Shown: positions 24,701 through 39,700, counted from the first letter of the stretch. The stretch: DNA of 64,000 bases from Antedon mediterranea (GCF_964355755.1 NC_092672.1:10414501-10478500), one strand, 5' to 3'. Program-made: numbers and translations. The notes: generated by a model from the sequence alone, not told the origin.

Positions 24701-27700
24701 TTATATAACAACTTTATTGTATTTCAAAATAATTGTCTTTCCTTTGACTATAACTGTGCTTGAATCTTCTATCATTTCAAAGAATACAATATGTAATTAT
24801 ATTACTTTTAGCATCAGAAAGCTACTGTATGATTTAAAACAATTTACAAGTATTTATGATAAAAAGTGAATGACTGACTGTAAACGTGATCTGGCGTTAA
24901 TTGAGATTTGCGGGGCTACAGCAAATCTTGTCTGTTTCGTTTCCATCAGATCATAAACACTGAGTTAAAGATACATGTGTGTTGCATTAATGCTGTAAAG
25001 ATGAAAGTAAAAGAAATCATCTACTGTAGGTGAATTCAAAGCCACTGAGAGCATTTTAAATACTCTTAATCAAGGCTATGATTTTTTTTTAAATAACACC
25101 TACAGTAATAGTTAATACATACATACCATCGGTCATCAAAATTTTAGGCATTGAGGTGTAAACATCCACTGAACTAAAAACCTATTGTAGATAAATAAAA
25201 AAAGGCAGTGACTGAAAGCGAGTTATCAGAGGATGTCCATAGAACTAACGCCTGTATTCTTAAACCGGACTTTAGTTGTAGTTCGAAGTTCGACTTGAAA
25301 AAGTCGTAGTTCGAGATATTACTTCAATTTCGATTCAAAAACGAAGTAGCCGAAGTTTACAGTTCGACTTATGAAGTCGAGCTTTTAGTCGAGTTGCACA
25401 CGTCTGGGTAACAAAGGCTATACATTGGCCAATGACAAGAGAGTATTTAAGGAGCAGACGAAATTTTGCGCATTGATATCACTTTCCAATTTTTACGCAT
25501 CAGGACTATATACATGAAAAATAATTTTAATCGTTAATTATTAGAACAAGATCAGTATTAATTTAACAGTGAAGTACTTTTGATTATAACAACAAACAAA
25601 ATCTTCAAAATATATTTAGGAACCATGGCGGTACGGTAACTTTTATATTTTCTAGGCCCCCAACAAAGTATGATCGCGACGAACCATGCACTTCATAGCG
25701 TGACAAGAAAGCGCTAGGCCCCCTAAACATTCCATCGCGTGGAGAATTTCCGCATCTGCCATTGTCGCTATGGCGTGACGTAGTTCAAGTCGGACTTGCG
25801 CGAAGAAAATAATGTAATTTGTTTACGGTTGTAAATAAAGATGATTTTCATTATTATAACTTATACCAATGTATATTTAATTAAGCTAATATAAAAATAG
25901 ATATTCCATTCTTCAATATCTGGCCAATATAACAAACAACTCAATGACTGTTACGTTTTTCATAAACATTGTTTAAAAACCATTTAGTCGACCATTTAGC
26001 CTGCCCCCTCCAGGACTAAAAAAATCGATCAAAATCTGTCTCGATTGAGTCGAGGTTGGCCTGATTTAGTCGGTGATTTAGTCGGAGTTCGGTTTATGAA
26101 TTAAAATGACGTCATTTTTTAGTTTTAGCTCGAACTACTGTACGACTAAAGTCCGGTTTAAGAATACGGGCGTTAAAGTTTTGTACGATAATGCCAAATA
26201 TTGTGAATATTATTCATAATGACTGTTGAGATTTGAGCCAAATCTGTGTGAATGATATTGGTGAACAAAATGTTAGGAAACCTATTATCATAGTTTGATC
26301 TCTTCTCTGTGTCTCTATCAAGGTGTTACCCACGTACAATTTCTATTATTTCAAACAACATTGTGGTTAGCAATTAGCATTAATGATGTGAATTTACCTG
26401 GGCAGTCGGCGCATCACGTTGATCGTGCTGTTAATTTGACGTCATTGTGTGCAGCTTCATGGATTTTTACAATAAATTATAGTGGTCATTACCTATTATC
26501 TAGGCTTATGTAACCCTTGCATCCAGATTTTAAAACAATACAAACTGGCAATTGATAGAGACCTGTAGAAAAATTTGCATGATTAATTTGATATCAGCAT
26601 TCGACGTATGTAACTCTGATATGATTAGATTAGATCACCTTAACTCTGTTCTATGCATGCTGAAACTGTAATGTGAACACATATGTGTGCAGCTATAGTA
26701 TACAGTCAACTCTCCCAATACCGGACACCTTTATGCTGACCAAATATGTCTGGTTCTTTGGAAAGTCTGGTATTTGGAATGTGTTTTAATAATGGTAAAA
26801 ATGAATTCGGAACTGTTTGGTATTGTGAGAGTTTCCGATTTTTCAGAGAGCCTGGTATTGAGAGAATTGACTGCACCAAGTTTTTTTGCTAGCTATAACA
26901 ATTGATACTGATTTATATTTACAGATGTATGGTATCTCATGGTTGACCGACCTGTGCAGCCTGATTGGAGACATAGATGTGATGATTATGATCACAGCGA
27001 CGATTTGTCATGATCTTGACCATCCAGGATACAATAACGCCTACCAGGTAAGTGGACAAAATGATAATAATAATAACTAATGTTAATAATATTTGCTATG
27101 TTCTGCACTGCTATTTTTCATTCCATGATACAGTATGGACATGTGATGCACACTGTATCACAGAATACCGTAAATCTTCTAAAACCCACACTCTAATAGT
27201 AACCCCACTTCTAATAATAACCCACTACTCTAATAGTAACCCCCTTCTAATGGTAACTGTTACTGCAGAGTGCATGTATTTATTTTATATTACTTTAGTT
27301 CCTATTATAATAAGTTTCTGCCCTATGAATATTCATTTATTCTGTTACTTTCTTATTTGCATTCTCATTTACATATTATTTGCCAAGTGTGCACACAGTG
27401 TGCTGTTTCTCCTTTCTACCATTATTATATATGTTACTGCAGAGTGCATGTATTTATTTTATATTACTTTAGTTCCTATTATAATAGAAGTTTCTGCCCT
27501 ATGAATATTCATTTATTCTGTTACTTTCTTATTTGCATTCTCATTTACATATTATTATTTTTCTTTTACCAGCTCTAACTGTACAGTTTTAAACTATTAT
27601 TTACACTTTATTTCTATTTGATATTTCTTGGATTTTACTTTGTTTTGGAAAACTTTGCAAATGTTGACATTAATCTTTTAATTTCTGTATGTTGTGAGAG

Positions 27701-30700
27701 CTGTGTACATTAAAACAAGGAATCAACAGCAGCTTACCTAATTGGTAGATCCAAATTAAAGTAATCCACCCTAAAAACAATCAAAGAATAATAACCCAGG
27801 GTTACAATTAGAAGATTCACGGTATGCATGATACTGCACAAATCACACGGTAAACAGAAGAATTGATTTTATACCAACTACTGTACAAATAATCCATTTT
27901 TTTCTGTGACATTTCAACAGTAAACGTTGTGTTTTAATGAGTCTACGTACACCTGCTTATATCATTACATTCATCTTCGTCTTTAAATATTTCAAATAGA
28001 AAAGCTTCAGTCTTCTTCTATTCTTCATTAACTTAAGCCCCTTTTTCCTATTTCTGATTTCAATTCTCAATCTCATACAAAAAATTATGATATTCATTAT
28101 TAAGAATAATCATTTAATGCTATCAGACTGTTTTTCTCTAAAGTATTTTTATTTATTTTATAATGAGTATAGAGATGGCAACAGCTTATCAATTTTTTTT
28201 ATGATTCAATTTTCAAAATTACATCGTAATCCGATATATTTTATTCAATTAATTTTTACTTGATGCCTTTTCGTAGATAATTACATCCCATCATGTTCAA
28301 AATATCATCATGTATTTCAATATGCTTTCACCTAATCTGTCTTTAATATCTAATTCCTACTTTAAGAGAATGCCAGATAGAGATCATCAGCTAATTGGTT
28401 TTCACCTTTTAATTATGATAAACATCACACACAGATGGCAAAAATATTGAATTATACTTCAGGTGTTATATAATATTATTTAAAAATAAATCTATATTAT
28501 TAAATAAACCTATTATTCTTTTTTCATTATTAAAATATTTTTATTCTATAGTCACAGATCATCATTTAAAGGAATAAGAGGAGAGCACTCAGTTTGTTTT
28601 TACCATTTTGTTTTTTAAAAAAAAAGTTTTTGTATCTAGGACTATTATTTGGACGGGCCATTGTTTGTAATTTTATCCCTAAAAAATTGTGTTGATTCTA
28701 GTGTAGGCCTAGCTAGGAACAGATAATATAATAATGTGTATGATGTCTATGACATATCAGAGAGGGCGCTATAACCTTTTTTATACTGCTCTTCTATAAA
28801 ATAACCAATATCATCATTTATCTTTGAGGAAGATAATTTATCAAGCTAATCTGTCTTGTATTGTTTTGTATTGTTTTTTATGTCATGATTAAAAAATATT
28901 TGGTTTGATTCTGATTTTTACCATAAGGAACAATTGAAATTTTCTAGCAATAACTTAAATTATTCCAAAAAAATGTCTTAAGTTTTAATATAAAAATGTT
29001 TTATCATAAAATTATTTTGCCCAAATGAACAAAGCTATATAAATTCAAATGTATCTGTTAAGTATTTTGACACGCACATGTACTGTATACGCGAGTTTGC
29101 CGAAGAAATATAAATATTAATAGTCTGCCAAAAATATATATCAAAAAGTAGTTCATATTTTTGTTTTAGCTGTCAAAGGGGCGGGAGGGTGTAGGAGCGC
29201 GCATCCCAAGTGCAACCCACATGGATCCGCCCCTGAATAGTATAGGGTGCCATGTTTAATGAAGATGAAACACAAGTGGCAGAAATCTGAATAAAAAATT
29301 ATAATAAACATTGACAATGCAAAATATCATCCTTCTTCAAATTTCGGAAAAAAATGCGGGGATTTTTTTTAATTAGGCATTCCGTATTGAACAAAGCTTT
29401 TTGCGTAGGTCCATTAAGCATTTCTTGTGATTATTTTCCCATCACTGTATATGGATTTTGTCTTTGACGTAATTAATATGTCAGGATGAACGTTTGCAAT
29501 CATATGTCAGTGTCGTTCACAATCACATGTTTTATATTAATATTTCTTAACTTGCATTAAAAATTACTGTTGAAATATATATTTTGCATTGTTATGGAAC
29601 GCATTTTATTTATTAATTTATAAGATTAAAGAATCTCAGCTTAATTAAAAATAATCCTTGAAAGGTTTTTGTTGAATATGCTATTTCAACATAACATACC
29701 ATACTGCCAAAACACAAAAAAAAAAAAAAATTTTTAAGAAAAAAAATTATCAGAAGCATTTCTTTTTGGTTAGATTAGATTTATTTTGTCTTTTATTAAG
29801 TGAAATTATTTATGCGAAAAGTGGAAAAAAACAATACAAAATGGCGTATTTTAATTTTGTTTACCTTTACTTTCTACCCTTTTAGTACTGTAGGTGAATA
29901 TCAATTTTAAAATACCAGCTTGTAGATAATTTGATACAGATTTGACAAGAAATTAAAATACTTAATACTGTAGACCATGTTGCTAGACTGTAAACAATGG
30001 GGCCAATTTGTTATGTCATTCTAATGTTTATGGTTTTATACAATCATATTTATGTGATGTTTATATAGTTCAGGTCACTGGAATGGCATTGGAAGTGGTT
30101 TTTTAGGCGCCAAGCAATTTCCTTCTCTTCTGTAAATATCAACCGCATTTATGTCAATATCAGGCATTCCTTATTAAAATATGTTGATTTTGTTAATGAA
30201 TAAAGATTTTTTTTTATTTGTCCGTTTTTGTGAGTGCATTTAGCTGTTTCTTTCAACAAATTAAAAGTTGCGATATTTAATTCACAGTGTTCAATATTTT
30301 TTAAAAAAACAACTACAGTACTGTATGTTAAATTTTTATTTCATTTAACAATAAACATCCTACAGTAGCTTTAATACTATTAGGCTAGGCCAAATAGGCT
30401 AAAATAATTTTTCTAGCAATTTACCAACCAACAATTTACCAGACTGGACTTTTGTATTTGTCACATGGGTTCTGTTTATAAAATTCTGACTTAAAGTTAT
30501 TTTCAGTTTCTTCTGTTATTTCCATAAAAGGAAATATTTCGAGCTATAAATATTTAAGAATTAACTCAATTTATAACGGAGACAACTTAATTAATGGGTT
30601 GAAGTTATTGGAAATTAAATGAAGCATTTGTTTGTATAACAATAATTTGTAATTATTGGCAGCGTTTTACCTTCTCAGAAATGATTTCAACTGTTATGAT

Positions 30701-33700
30701 TCAGGAGTTGACAAACACTTTATTATTTAGAGAGTCCAGCATTGTTTATAGTGCAAGTTCTTTTCCAATTAAATTAAAGATAAGTAGTTTATTTGAGAGT
30801 ATGGCTATTATGACTCTTGGCATTTTAAAAGTAAATACTCTGACTATTTTAACCGATTCTCGGTATTTGTGTCTTAACAAGTATCATTCATAGACAACAG
30901 AATGATGGTGATCCTTCCATCCATCACATGTGTGAATCTCATATCATGTGTGTGACTAAATTCATACCAAAACTGGTTATGTATGTGTGTATGTCGCACA
31001 TGTGCAAGAGAAATCAAACATAAGTTGCATGTGTTGATTTGTAGAGACAGGCAAAAACAATAAAAGGCTGAATAAAATTACCTTTTTTTTTCATTTTTCT
31101 CAAAACACAGATTGTAATAGCCAAAATGTAGACTTTAGATATCTCTAGAAGTAGATATGGTATCAAGATATTTTTTCAGAATTTTAAATCTTGGATTATG
31201 TAGTTTCAGTATTTGTAAAAATCTCAATTTTTGAAAATTCTGACTTGTGTCTGATTTCCCTTGCATGTGCCACATATGCGACACCACACTGATACTATGG
31301 TTATGGATCACTCTGTGATTAGAAATCTGTAAGACATACAATAGGAAAGGATTTTTTTTCTTTTCTATTCCAGCAAAGCTTGTTAGAGCTTATAGAGTTT
31401 AAAGTCATTTAAACATTTGCAAACTTAACGCATGTACTGATTGACTTCGTTACATTGTTTTTATCTTTGTCTTTTGTAGCAGTTGGTGACAATAAATCAT
31501 GTCATCCAATACATTTGAGACAATTTGTGTTTTCTTTGAATAAATTAAGTGACAATCTGGGTACTTTAAAATGTGGCAATATGTAATTACAAAGTGACAA
31601 TCTGTACTTGAAACTTTATAAGTGGCAGTTACATGATGCTACACAGTAGCAAGTAACACATTAATAGAATTCTCTAAAGAGACTGGCAATAGTATACAAC
31701 CTGTTTGTGTGTTTCCTCAAGGGTAATTTGCTACTAATTCAATCATATTGCCTTCCCAGTCAATAATATTGTAGTGAAAATCCAACTGAAAAATTGTAAA
31801 TAGCAATGTTTATTATGCAACGTGAGTAGTCTCATGACCTAAAACATGAAAAAAAAACCTATCCTGACGCAAAAATACTTGAATACAACAAAATGGTGCT
31901 GGTTTTTTGTGTGCAAATCTGAAGGCTTGAACAAAAATTTTACTGTATCAATCACAAATCTGGTGGCTATACTCAAGATTAGAATATTTCAATTATTACT
32001 ATCATATGTTAGTTTGCGGTACACCACATGTATAGTTCTGAAAAGAACTGTTGAGTTTCTCAATACATATACTCGTTCATCCTCAGGAGTGAACAATTAT
32101 GATTACATCAAACTACTACGACTATTAAGCTTGGTTCCCACTAGAACGTAACGCAAGGACGTAAACGCAACGCAAGCGTTTTAACCAATGACAAGCAAAG
32201 TTATAGACCAGGCCCGTATCCAGGGGGGGTGCGTTGGGTGCAGACGCACCCCCCCAAGTCCCAAAAGGTCCACTATTTCCTCGGTTGGTATTTTTTATTG
32301 TCTTGTTTAACTAAAGACAATATCATTATATATATACAAAATTTACATTATCAATGGTATACAAACAAAAATATGCTAATATAAAATGAAAAAATACCGG
32401 TAATTAAATTACGGAATCTGAACTGACTACAAACTCGATGTAAAACATGCGCAGTCGATCATGTGACGACAAGCAATAGCTTAGCGCTTCATGTACGCGG
32501 TACGCGGTAAAGTGTTTGCTGGAGAAATACAGACAACTTAACGTCGGGGAACACGGGTACTTTTTGTCGGGGAATATAATATACAGTAAAAAACGTTCGC
32601 GTTCGCAAACCACGACGTTCCATTGACCGTGAGAGTACGTCAGAGGGCTAATATGCACTTTTATGCATTCATTATTGCCAGCGATCTAACTTACTAATAA
32701 ACATTAGCTAGGTACGCACTTGTCTGGCGGTATCCCTTTGTACGAATCGTTCAACGTTGGGTCGAGACGCGTGATATCAAGTTTCATCCAGGGACCAAAA
32801 TGTGTAATGTAGTTATTTTCCAGGCGAAGTTTACCGACGGTTACCGAAGGGAACACGTGTACTTTTTGTCGGGGAATATAATATACAGTAAAAAGCGTTC
32901 GCGTTCACTTCGTAGCTAGCTTCAGCGCCTAGAAAACCGCGACGTTTCATTGACCGTGAGAGTACGTCAGAGTGATATTATGCACTTTATATGCATTCAT
33001 TATTGCCAGCGATCTAACTTACTACTAAACAATAGCTAAGTACGCACTTGTCTGGCGGTATCCCTTTGTACGAATCGTTCAACGTTGGGTCGAGACGCGT
33101 GATATCAAGTTTCATCCAGGGACCAAAATGTGTAATGTGTTATTTTCCAGGCGAAGTTTACCGACGGTTACGTCGTGTACTGCGTCGACGTACGCTACAC
33201 TACAGCAAAAACGAATTATGTTAATTGTTCGTTTGTTCACCAATTTTTTAATTTACAAGTAACCTTCTGTACCGTGGGGCACCTAAAATAAATTTTTCAT
33301 CTATTACTAAACAAAAAAAACATGCCATTTTCGCTTAGCCAACATTATAGCTATAGTTATTACATTTTCAATATCCTGTATGTCATGAATTTCTCACCAC
33401 TCGGAAGTCCAGATGGTACGCATGCATACACCTGGGAGGAATAAACTTTTTTCCCCGACTGAAAAAGGTCTACGCTTGCGTTTTTTAAGCCTCTAGGCCT
33501 GATGTTTCCAAAGTATAAAATGCAATTTTTTGAAGACCTGCAGCTCTAGTTTTAAACATTTTCTTAGCTCAGCCCCAACAATAAAGCTGATCATATTTCG
33601 AAGAACAAGAAGTACATTTTCCGGGACCTAACATCTCTATTTTTCAAACATTTCAGTCACAACCCATGATAGGGACTTATATATTTTTTTTCATGTTTTG

Positions 33701-36700
33701 AAGTATAATAAGTCCAATTTCCGGGACCTCCAACTCTATTTTTCTAAATTTTCTTTGAACTTTTATTTTTTAAATTGAAAAATATGGATTGAAACAGTCA
33801 TCGCGCATCGTTTTTTTGCACGCAGTATTTTATTTATGCATTATAAAAAATGGAAAAAATGGCTACCCTAAATCTGATTAAAAAGACCTCAAATGACGCT
33901 AGAACGCGTTGCTTCCGGGGGCTTCGCCCCCTGGACCCCACCGGGGGCTCTTGGCGGCCCCTGGCCCTCAGCCTAGTGATGCGCGCTTCGCTCGCATAGA
34001 ACCCTCGTCGGGGAATGTAGCCCCCGCGTCGGGAAGATCCTGGCGCCACCCCTGCTGAGTTGGCCTCATCATGAAAGCGTTAAGTTCTGGTGTCCATCGT
34101 TCAACTAGCCCAAGCCACAACAGAGAGTCTTACATCAGTCTTTAGAACGTCAAATAACGCAAATTTTTCCAGGGCCTTCGGCCCCTGGACCCTGACCGGG
34201 GGCCCTTGGCGGCCCCCTGGCCCCCAGCCATTGTTGCTCGCTTCGCTCGCACCCCCCCATTATAAATGCTGCATACGGGCCTGTAGACAGTTAGCAATCA
34301 CAAGCGAATAAGCCATCGCTTGTGATTGGTCAATTCACTTGCGTTGCGTTACGTCCTTGCGTTGCGTCGCTAGTGGGAACCACGCTTTAGATGGCTTCAA
34401 CACACCAAACTTGCCCAGAGAAGATGAAGTCATAGTACAGCAAATATTGTGCATTGCCATGATTGATTTGCAGTGCATTATTACCTGTCAATAAATCAAA
34501 TTAATTTTATTTCTTTGTAGACATTTTTTATTTATGATGCTTCATTAGACCAGTTGTAAAATTTGTGTCTACTTTGTTTGGGTACAGTATAGTGCATTGC
34601 TCTTTGTAATGTACTATTTTTCTTACCACACTCATTAGCCAAACCATAGGTTCTCATGTCGGTTCTCATGTCTTGAATATTTTCATAATAAAAAGTTGAT
34701 CATGTTCAACAATGTTTGTTTGGTCCTGTTTCTGCTGCGAAAAAATAACCGGTTATTAATCCTGTGAATAAATTAACCCCAATTATTTGGCAGCAGAAAC
34801 AAGACAAATAGACAGTAAATGACACTCAATTCAGTGTTAGAATGCCATTTAACTGGTTATTACTTTGCAACTTTTAGCTGCAAAGCAAAGTAACGGTTAT
34901 TTGATTAACAGCTACGGACCTTGAGTCAACTGCACTGCAGTAACTGTTGTTAAAGAGCCCATTTCATTTTCGGAAATGGTACTGCTTTAAATGGTCATTT
35001 AGGAGCAAAAACCGAGCATAAATGCAGTCGATATAAAAATTATGTTGTTGAAATAAATAATTTATTGCTACGGTATGTAGCAGAAACAGACCTTTAGTTG
35101 GGCTACTGTATTTACCCGATATTTCCTGTATCCCATTTATAGTCCATGTGCCGTAACTACAGTAGTTGTAGTATACCCTTTTTTCTTTTCATCTTCCACA
35201 TTTTGTAATTCATGATTTAAAAGAAAATCGAAAATTAATAATTGATTGCATAATAAAAGTATAAGTTTACTCTTTTCTTTATCCTATTTATAATCCTGGG
35301 TGTATCAGTATATAAATGTATTTATCCCTCATAGAGCAATTAACAAAAGAACATCTTTCAATAAAAAATTACAAATTACAACATCAAATATAAATATAAA
35401 ATATTATTAAAACACTTAAGAATTATAAAAAGTAGAAATTATATTACAAGTATTCTTACTGAAAGCAGTTCACCATAGTTTATACTGTAAACACTTTTTA
35501 TCAACTTCCACATTTTTAATTCAAGATTAAAAGGAAATAGAAAATTAATAATTGATTACATAGGAAATGTTCACAATGATATTAAAACCACATATTCACT
35601 GAGTCGACACGCAATCCGCTGATTACAGCTGAATTTTAATGGTCATTTTGGAACTAATTCATTTTAAATAGTTCACAAATGTAGACAAAATAGTAATTAA
35701 AAATCAAAATAATGTATTTTTAAAATCAAATAATTTTCTTAATGAAGATGAATTTAGATAAGAACTTTCTCCCACACACGACCTAAAAGATAGTTAAATG
35801 TTAAAAATAAATAGTAATTTTCAAAGCTTTTCAAAGATATTATGGTAAATGTTCTCTATGTCTTCTATGTCAGTAGCTTAAAACAATAAATAAAGCTTGA
35901 CAATTTTGAAAATTAAAGTTTATAGTTTTGGTGGGAAAGGATCAACCAAAATGTACAAAGTTTTTGTTACTTTTTCTTATTACACTCATTCATACTGTAC
36001 TCATTTTTTGGAACCTCTCAACTCTTATTCCTATCAAGAATAATCAGGTCGGTCAAAATCTAATTTGTCGGTCTTTGTACCTCCTTGAAATGAATTTTTT
36101 AAATCAAATCATAGTACTTCAGAAAAGATACCGCACTTAATAACTCATTGTACTTTGACTGTCTTGAAGAAGGAAAATAACAGAAGATTGAATTTTCACA
36201 TTACAATACACTAGAAAAATTTCTTATCTGCATGGTATATTTTATAATTCTAAAAAAAAAAAAATTGGAACATAGTAGTACATTTTTTTTTCTACCTATT
36301 AAGGTTGAAAATCAAAATTAATATAGTAGAAATGAATGCTACTTTGGGATATTATTAGTCCATTATTAACCAAAAGATTCTTAGTTAATAATGGATAACC
36401 ACCATTCTATCTTATGAATCTTCGAAAAGTCTACCAGAGTACCGGTTGAGGTTCGCCATTTTCCAGCTGTAAAATGAAGCTTGGTGCCTTGGTGTAGAGC
36501 TCTTTTACTTGAGATCTCCATTTCTTTTTTTTAGTAGATCGGCAGCAGTGAAATATGATATATCATAATGTAAAATTTCTGGCTATCTAGCGCAGAACAA
36601 TCTTAGAAGTGTATGAGAGAAAACAGGCAATGATATGCCTTGGCCTACCATTATACTTTTGCCATCACAGTGGGCCTGTTTGATTGTTGGGCTGGGGGGG

Positions 36701-39700
36701 TCAACAGTACTGCCTTGTAATTTAGAAACTATTGTTGTTTGCATAGTAACAGTCGACTTTAATTTCTTTTCTTCTTTGGCAGAATTAAACGATATTTCTT
36801 CGTAAAGCTCACCGTTATTAGATTCTTGGCCGTTTAAAATAGATTCATTTTTTTTTTAAAGAATTTCAACGATAGCTGGTCTTTGTTTTTTTTTAAATCA
36901 GCGGGCTTTGTATTTGCACGTGTGGATTGTGACATGGCTATGGACATGGTAGAAAAAATTGATATGTGATTTAAATGCGTTTCAGAAGCTTGTTGTATAA
37001 GCGTCTTACTCCGACCGAATCATTGAATAGTAATCTCTTATTCAGTGGACGACATTCCTATTTAGGAAATTTAGTTGGATCTTTAAATACCTTATTTATT
37101 CAACGTTTTCTATTCACAAATTCAAAATAATCGGTTTAATCCTTTTTTTTTTTTTGTATTTCAATAATTGAATTAGTGATAGATTAAAAAACAGTAAATC
37201 CCAGGTTATAATGATCATAATGAACTCTTATAGTTAATTATGTACCCGATCTAATTGATCTTATCTTTCAATTATACTATAAATATACATTTTAGGATGT
37301 AATTTATAAGCGTATTATTTATAAGAAGAACATATTTAAACCCCATGGGCAGTTATTCTAGCCGCGGGAATGCCCTTTTGGACTTCTACAGGAAGAACAC
37401 ACTAGCCTACTAGAACTTGGAGACCTCGCCAGGGTGTATTTTTGGACCTGTCATATTCAATTTGTAGCCTCCTGTGATGTGTACCCCCATTAATTACTTT
37501 TAATACATATTTGGATAAACATGGTCAGGAAATGTTGATATTTCATAAGGAACTCTCTTGGTAATTGATACTCCTAAAAATGTGTGCTAAGTGCCTTTCG
37601 ATATGAAGTGTTCAAAATCAACAACAATTTATTATTGTTTTGTCTTAATGAAATAGAGCCAAACTTTTTCATGTTTTAGTATGGCAATACTAAAATGACT
37701 ACAATCACTTGGTTTCATGCAGTATTCCAAGATTTTGTTAAAGTATTATTTAAATAGTTTATCTTAATCTTACAAATTGTTTTGTATTATTAACATTAAA
37801 GTGGTTTTGTGTTTGGGGCAATAAGGTGTACAGTAGTACTTTAATAAATTAATAACTTTTTTTTTTCATGTAATAAGAGCAACATGGTCTACTTCAATAC
37901 TTTACATTTGTTGATACTTTACTTTTGATTACTTTCGTACACGAAAAAAAGTACTATTACACGATCGGTTAATAGTACGTACTATTGCACGCCACCCACA
38001 ATCATCCAATCAAATAACAGGAATTTTATAATACCTATTATTTAGTATTATCTATTTATTAGCATTTATTTCTTTTTAAACTGTAATCCAATACATTTTT
38101 TTTTTTACAATAGAGAGGTTTCGCAATCTTACGAATACGATAACGAAAACGGATACGTATTCGTTTTCGTAAGCCATGAAAAAATCTGTTTCGCATGGCA
38201 ACGAAATATTGAGGCGCGTCCAAAATATGACTGCGGTAAATTTGAGCGAAGCGCAGGTACGTGTTGCTTGGTGCTTGGCTGCCTAGGCCTAGCGTAACAT
38301 CAAAGCGAGTGAGGACTTTAAAAACTGCTATTTATCAAAATTGACTTGGCATTTTAGTAAATTACTTTAGTAAATTACTTTCAATAAATCTATAATTATA
38401 TTATGCAAAATGTGCAAAATAGATCAAAAACTATACTCGTTTTGTAGTTACGAATATGACTGGTGATATTCGTCAACACGAATACGCTTTACGAATATGA
38501 AATGGGGATCAGCTCAAAAGTTTCACAAATGTATGACGTATCCGTTTTCGTTATCGTATTCGTAAGGTTGCGAAACCTCCCTATTAAACATGACAATGCC
38601 AACAAAATGAGAGTTGAAGGTAATGAAAAATATTTTTTTATATTGGCATGTCATGATATCACAACATCCAAAGCCAAAAATGTACATGAATTAATTCTTG
38701 CAACGCAGTTTTAGATATACAGTAGTTTTTTCGTTTTTGTTTCTTTCTCCAATACTTTACTTTTATTTTAATTCCATTACAACTTTTACAATCTAAAACT
38801 TGATTTGATAACATTGACTTCATAACATTACTAGGTTCCGAGTAAAGTTTTAAATAATAGGGGGACAACATTCTTTCTAAAGGTCACAAACAGGCTTATT
38901 TGCCTTTATGGTTTAATTTTGAGCATACAATTTTGTTTACTTGTCATTGTTTCACAAAACTTAAGTCAGGTGTTTTTATTTTAGATTGTTTTTATGTTTT
39001 ATTTTTATGTTTTGTTTCTAAAATATACAGTAGATTCAAAATATAAACATTACTGAAAAGACTAGTTTAATTTCATACTGTAGTTTAATTTCCACATTCA
39101 ACAATCACTAAATAATTTTCATTAATGTTAATAATTATGTACATGGATTGTAACAGCTTGACTACATTCTTGACACATTAAAGTCAAGTTAACTTAAATC
39201 ATTTTATTAAACTTTAATCGTTTTGTTTTTAAGAAAGACATTATGTGGTTGTGGGCATGTGTAATTAATAACTGCATTTGATTTGTTGTTGATAGACCGA
39301 CTGAAGCTGCTATTTTAATGTGTTTACTTAGTTTTATTATGTGAATGTATTTTTCTCATTTTTTCTTAACAATCAGTTGAGGATTCAAATATTGAAAATC
39401 CATTAGCAGAAGACCTGAGTTTTTTATGTGGCTAGGTTTGGCAGGCATCTTCCAACTCTCTCGGGTTACCCGGAAAATCTCTCTGATTGCCTGAGAATCT
39501 CGCAGATTTCTGAAATACCTAATCTTGGATTAACCAAAATAGAAAGAAAATGTTATTTAGTAATTTTTCTGTTATTGTATGGAACACTTTGTGGTATATT
39601 CAGAAGCTAATTATAGTTTCTTTGTGTTTTTTTTTAATTATTTTTTTGTACTAAATTACATATTATTTCTTTCAATGAGATATTCCACCCTAGTTTTCAC

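Larger units (their letters stand above)
15755..26924. other. PDE9A intron 7 (11.2 kb)
   Basis: A large intron with a MITE family B copy, a 187 bp inverted-repeat element, a non-LTR RT remnant, a SINE, two related Penelope-like tails (one with an expanded 47 bp repeat), a 926 bp TA-flanked element and a pogo-like MITE next to exon 8. C and T homopolymers occur near 24398. No coding exon is seen. Confidence 0.65.
32209..34283. mobile_element. 2075 bp transposon nested in the MITE
   Basis: The termini CAGGCCCGTATCCAGG and, inverted, CAGGCCCGTATGCAGC are flanked by a 5 bp direct duplication TAGAC (32204-32208 and 34284-34288). The interior has a 302 bp tandem duplication, blocks with TTCCGGGACCT, and two GC-rich segments near the right end. 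No long open frame is seen, so it is non-autonomous. Superfamily is not assigned; the ends resemble those of invertebrate cut-and-paste elements. Confidence 0.85.
32128..34386. mobile_element. MITE family A copy 2, split by a nested transposon
   Basis: The left half 32128-32208 begins AGCTTGGTTCCCACTAG. The right half 34289-34386 ends with the inverse CTAGTGGGAACCACGCT. TTA flanks both sides (32125-32127 and 34387-34389). Removing the insertion and one 5 bp duplication leaves a MITE of about 180 bp, similar to the copies at 49908 and 62054. Confidence 0.85.

Noticed and set aside
27052-27578. 150- and 102-codon open frames after exon 8
   Set aside because: They lie in intron 8 across a recent tandem duplication, are rich in hydrophobic low-complexity residues, and start in intron sequence.
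29160-29245. GC-rich patch with GGATCCGCCCCTG
   Set aside because: Looks like one end of a transposable element, but no partner end was found, so no boundaries can be given.
33834-34049. Arginine/glycine-rich open frame, minus strand
   Set aside because: Falls in the GC-rich palindromic part of the nested transposon. Composition reflects base content.
38463-38714. 83-codon open frame
   Set aside because: Starts inside the TA-flanked element's right inverted repeat and runs into flanking sequence. No recognisable product.
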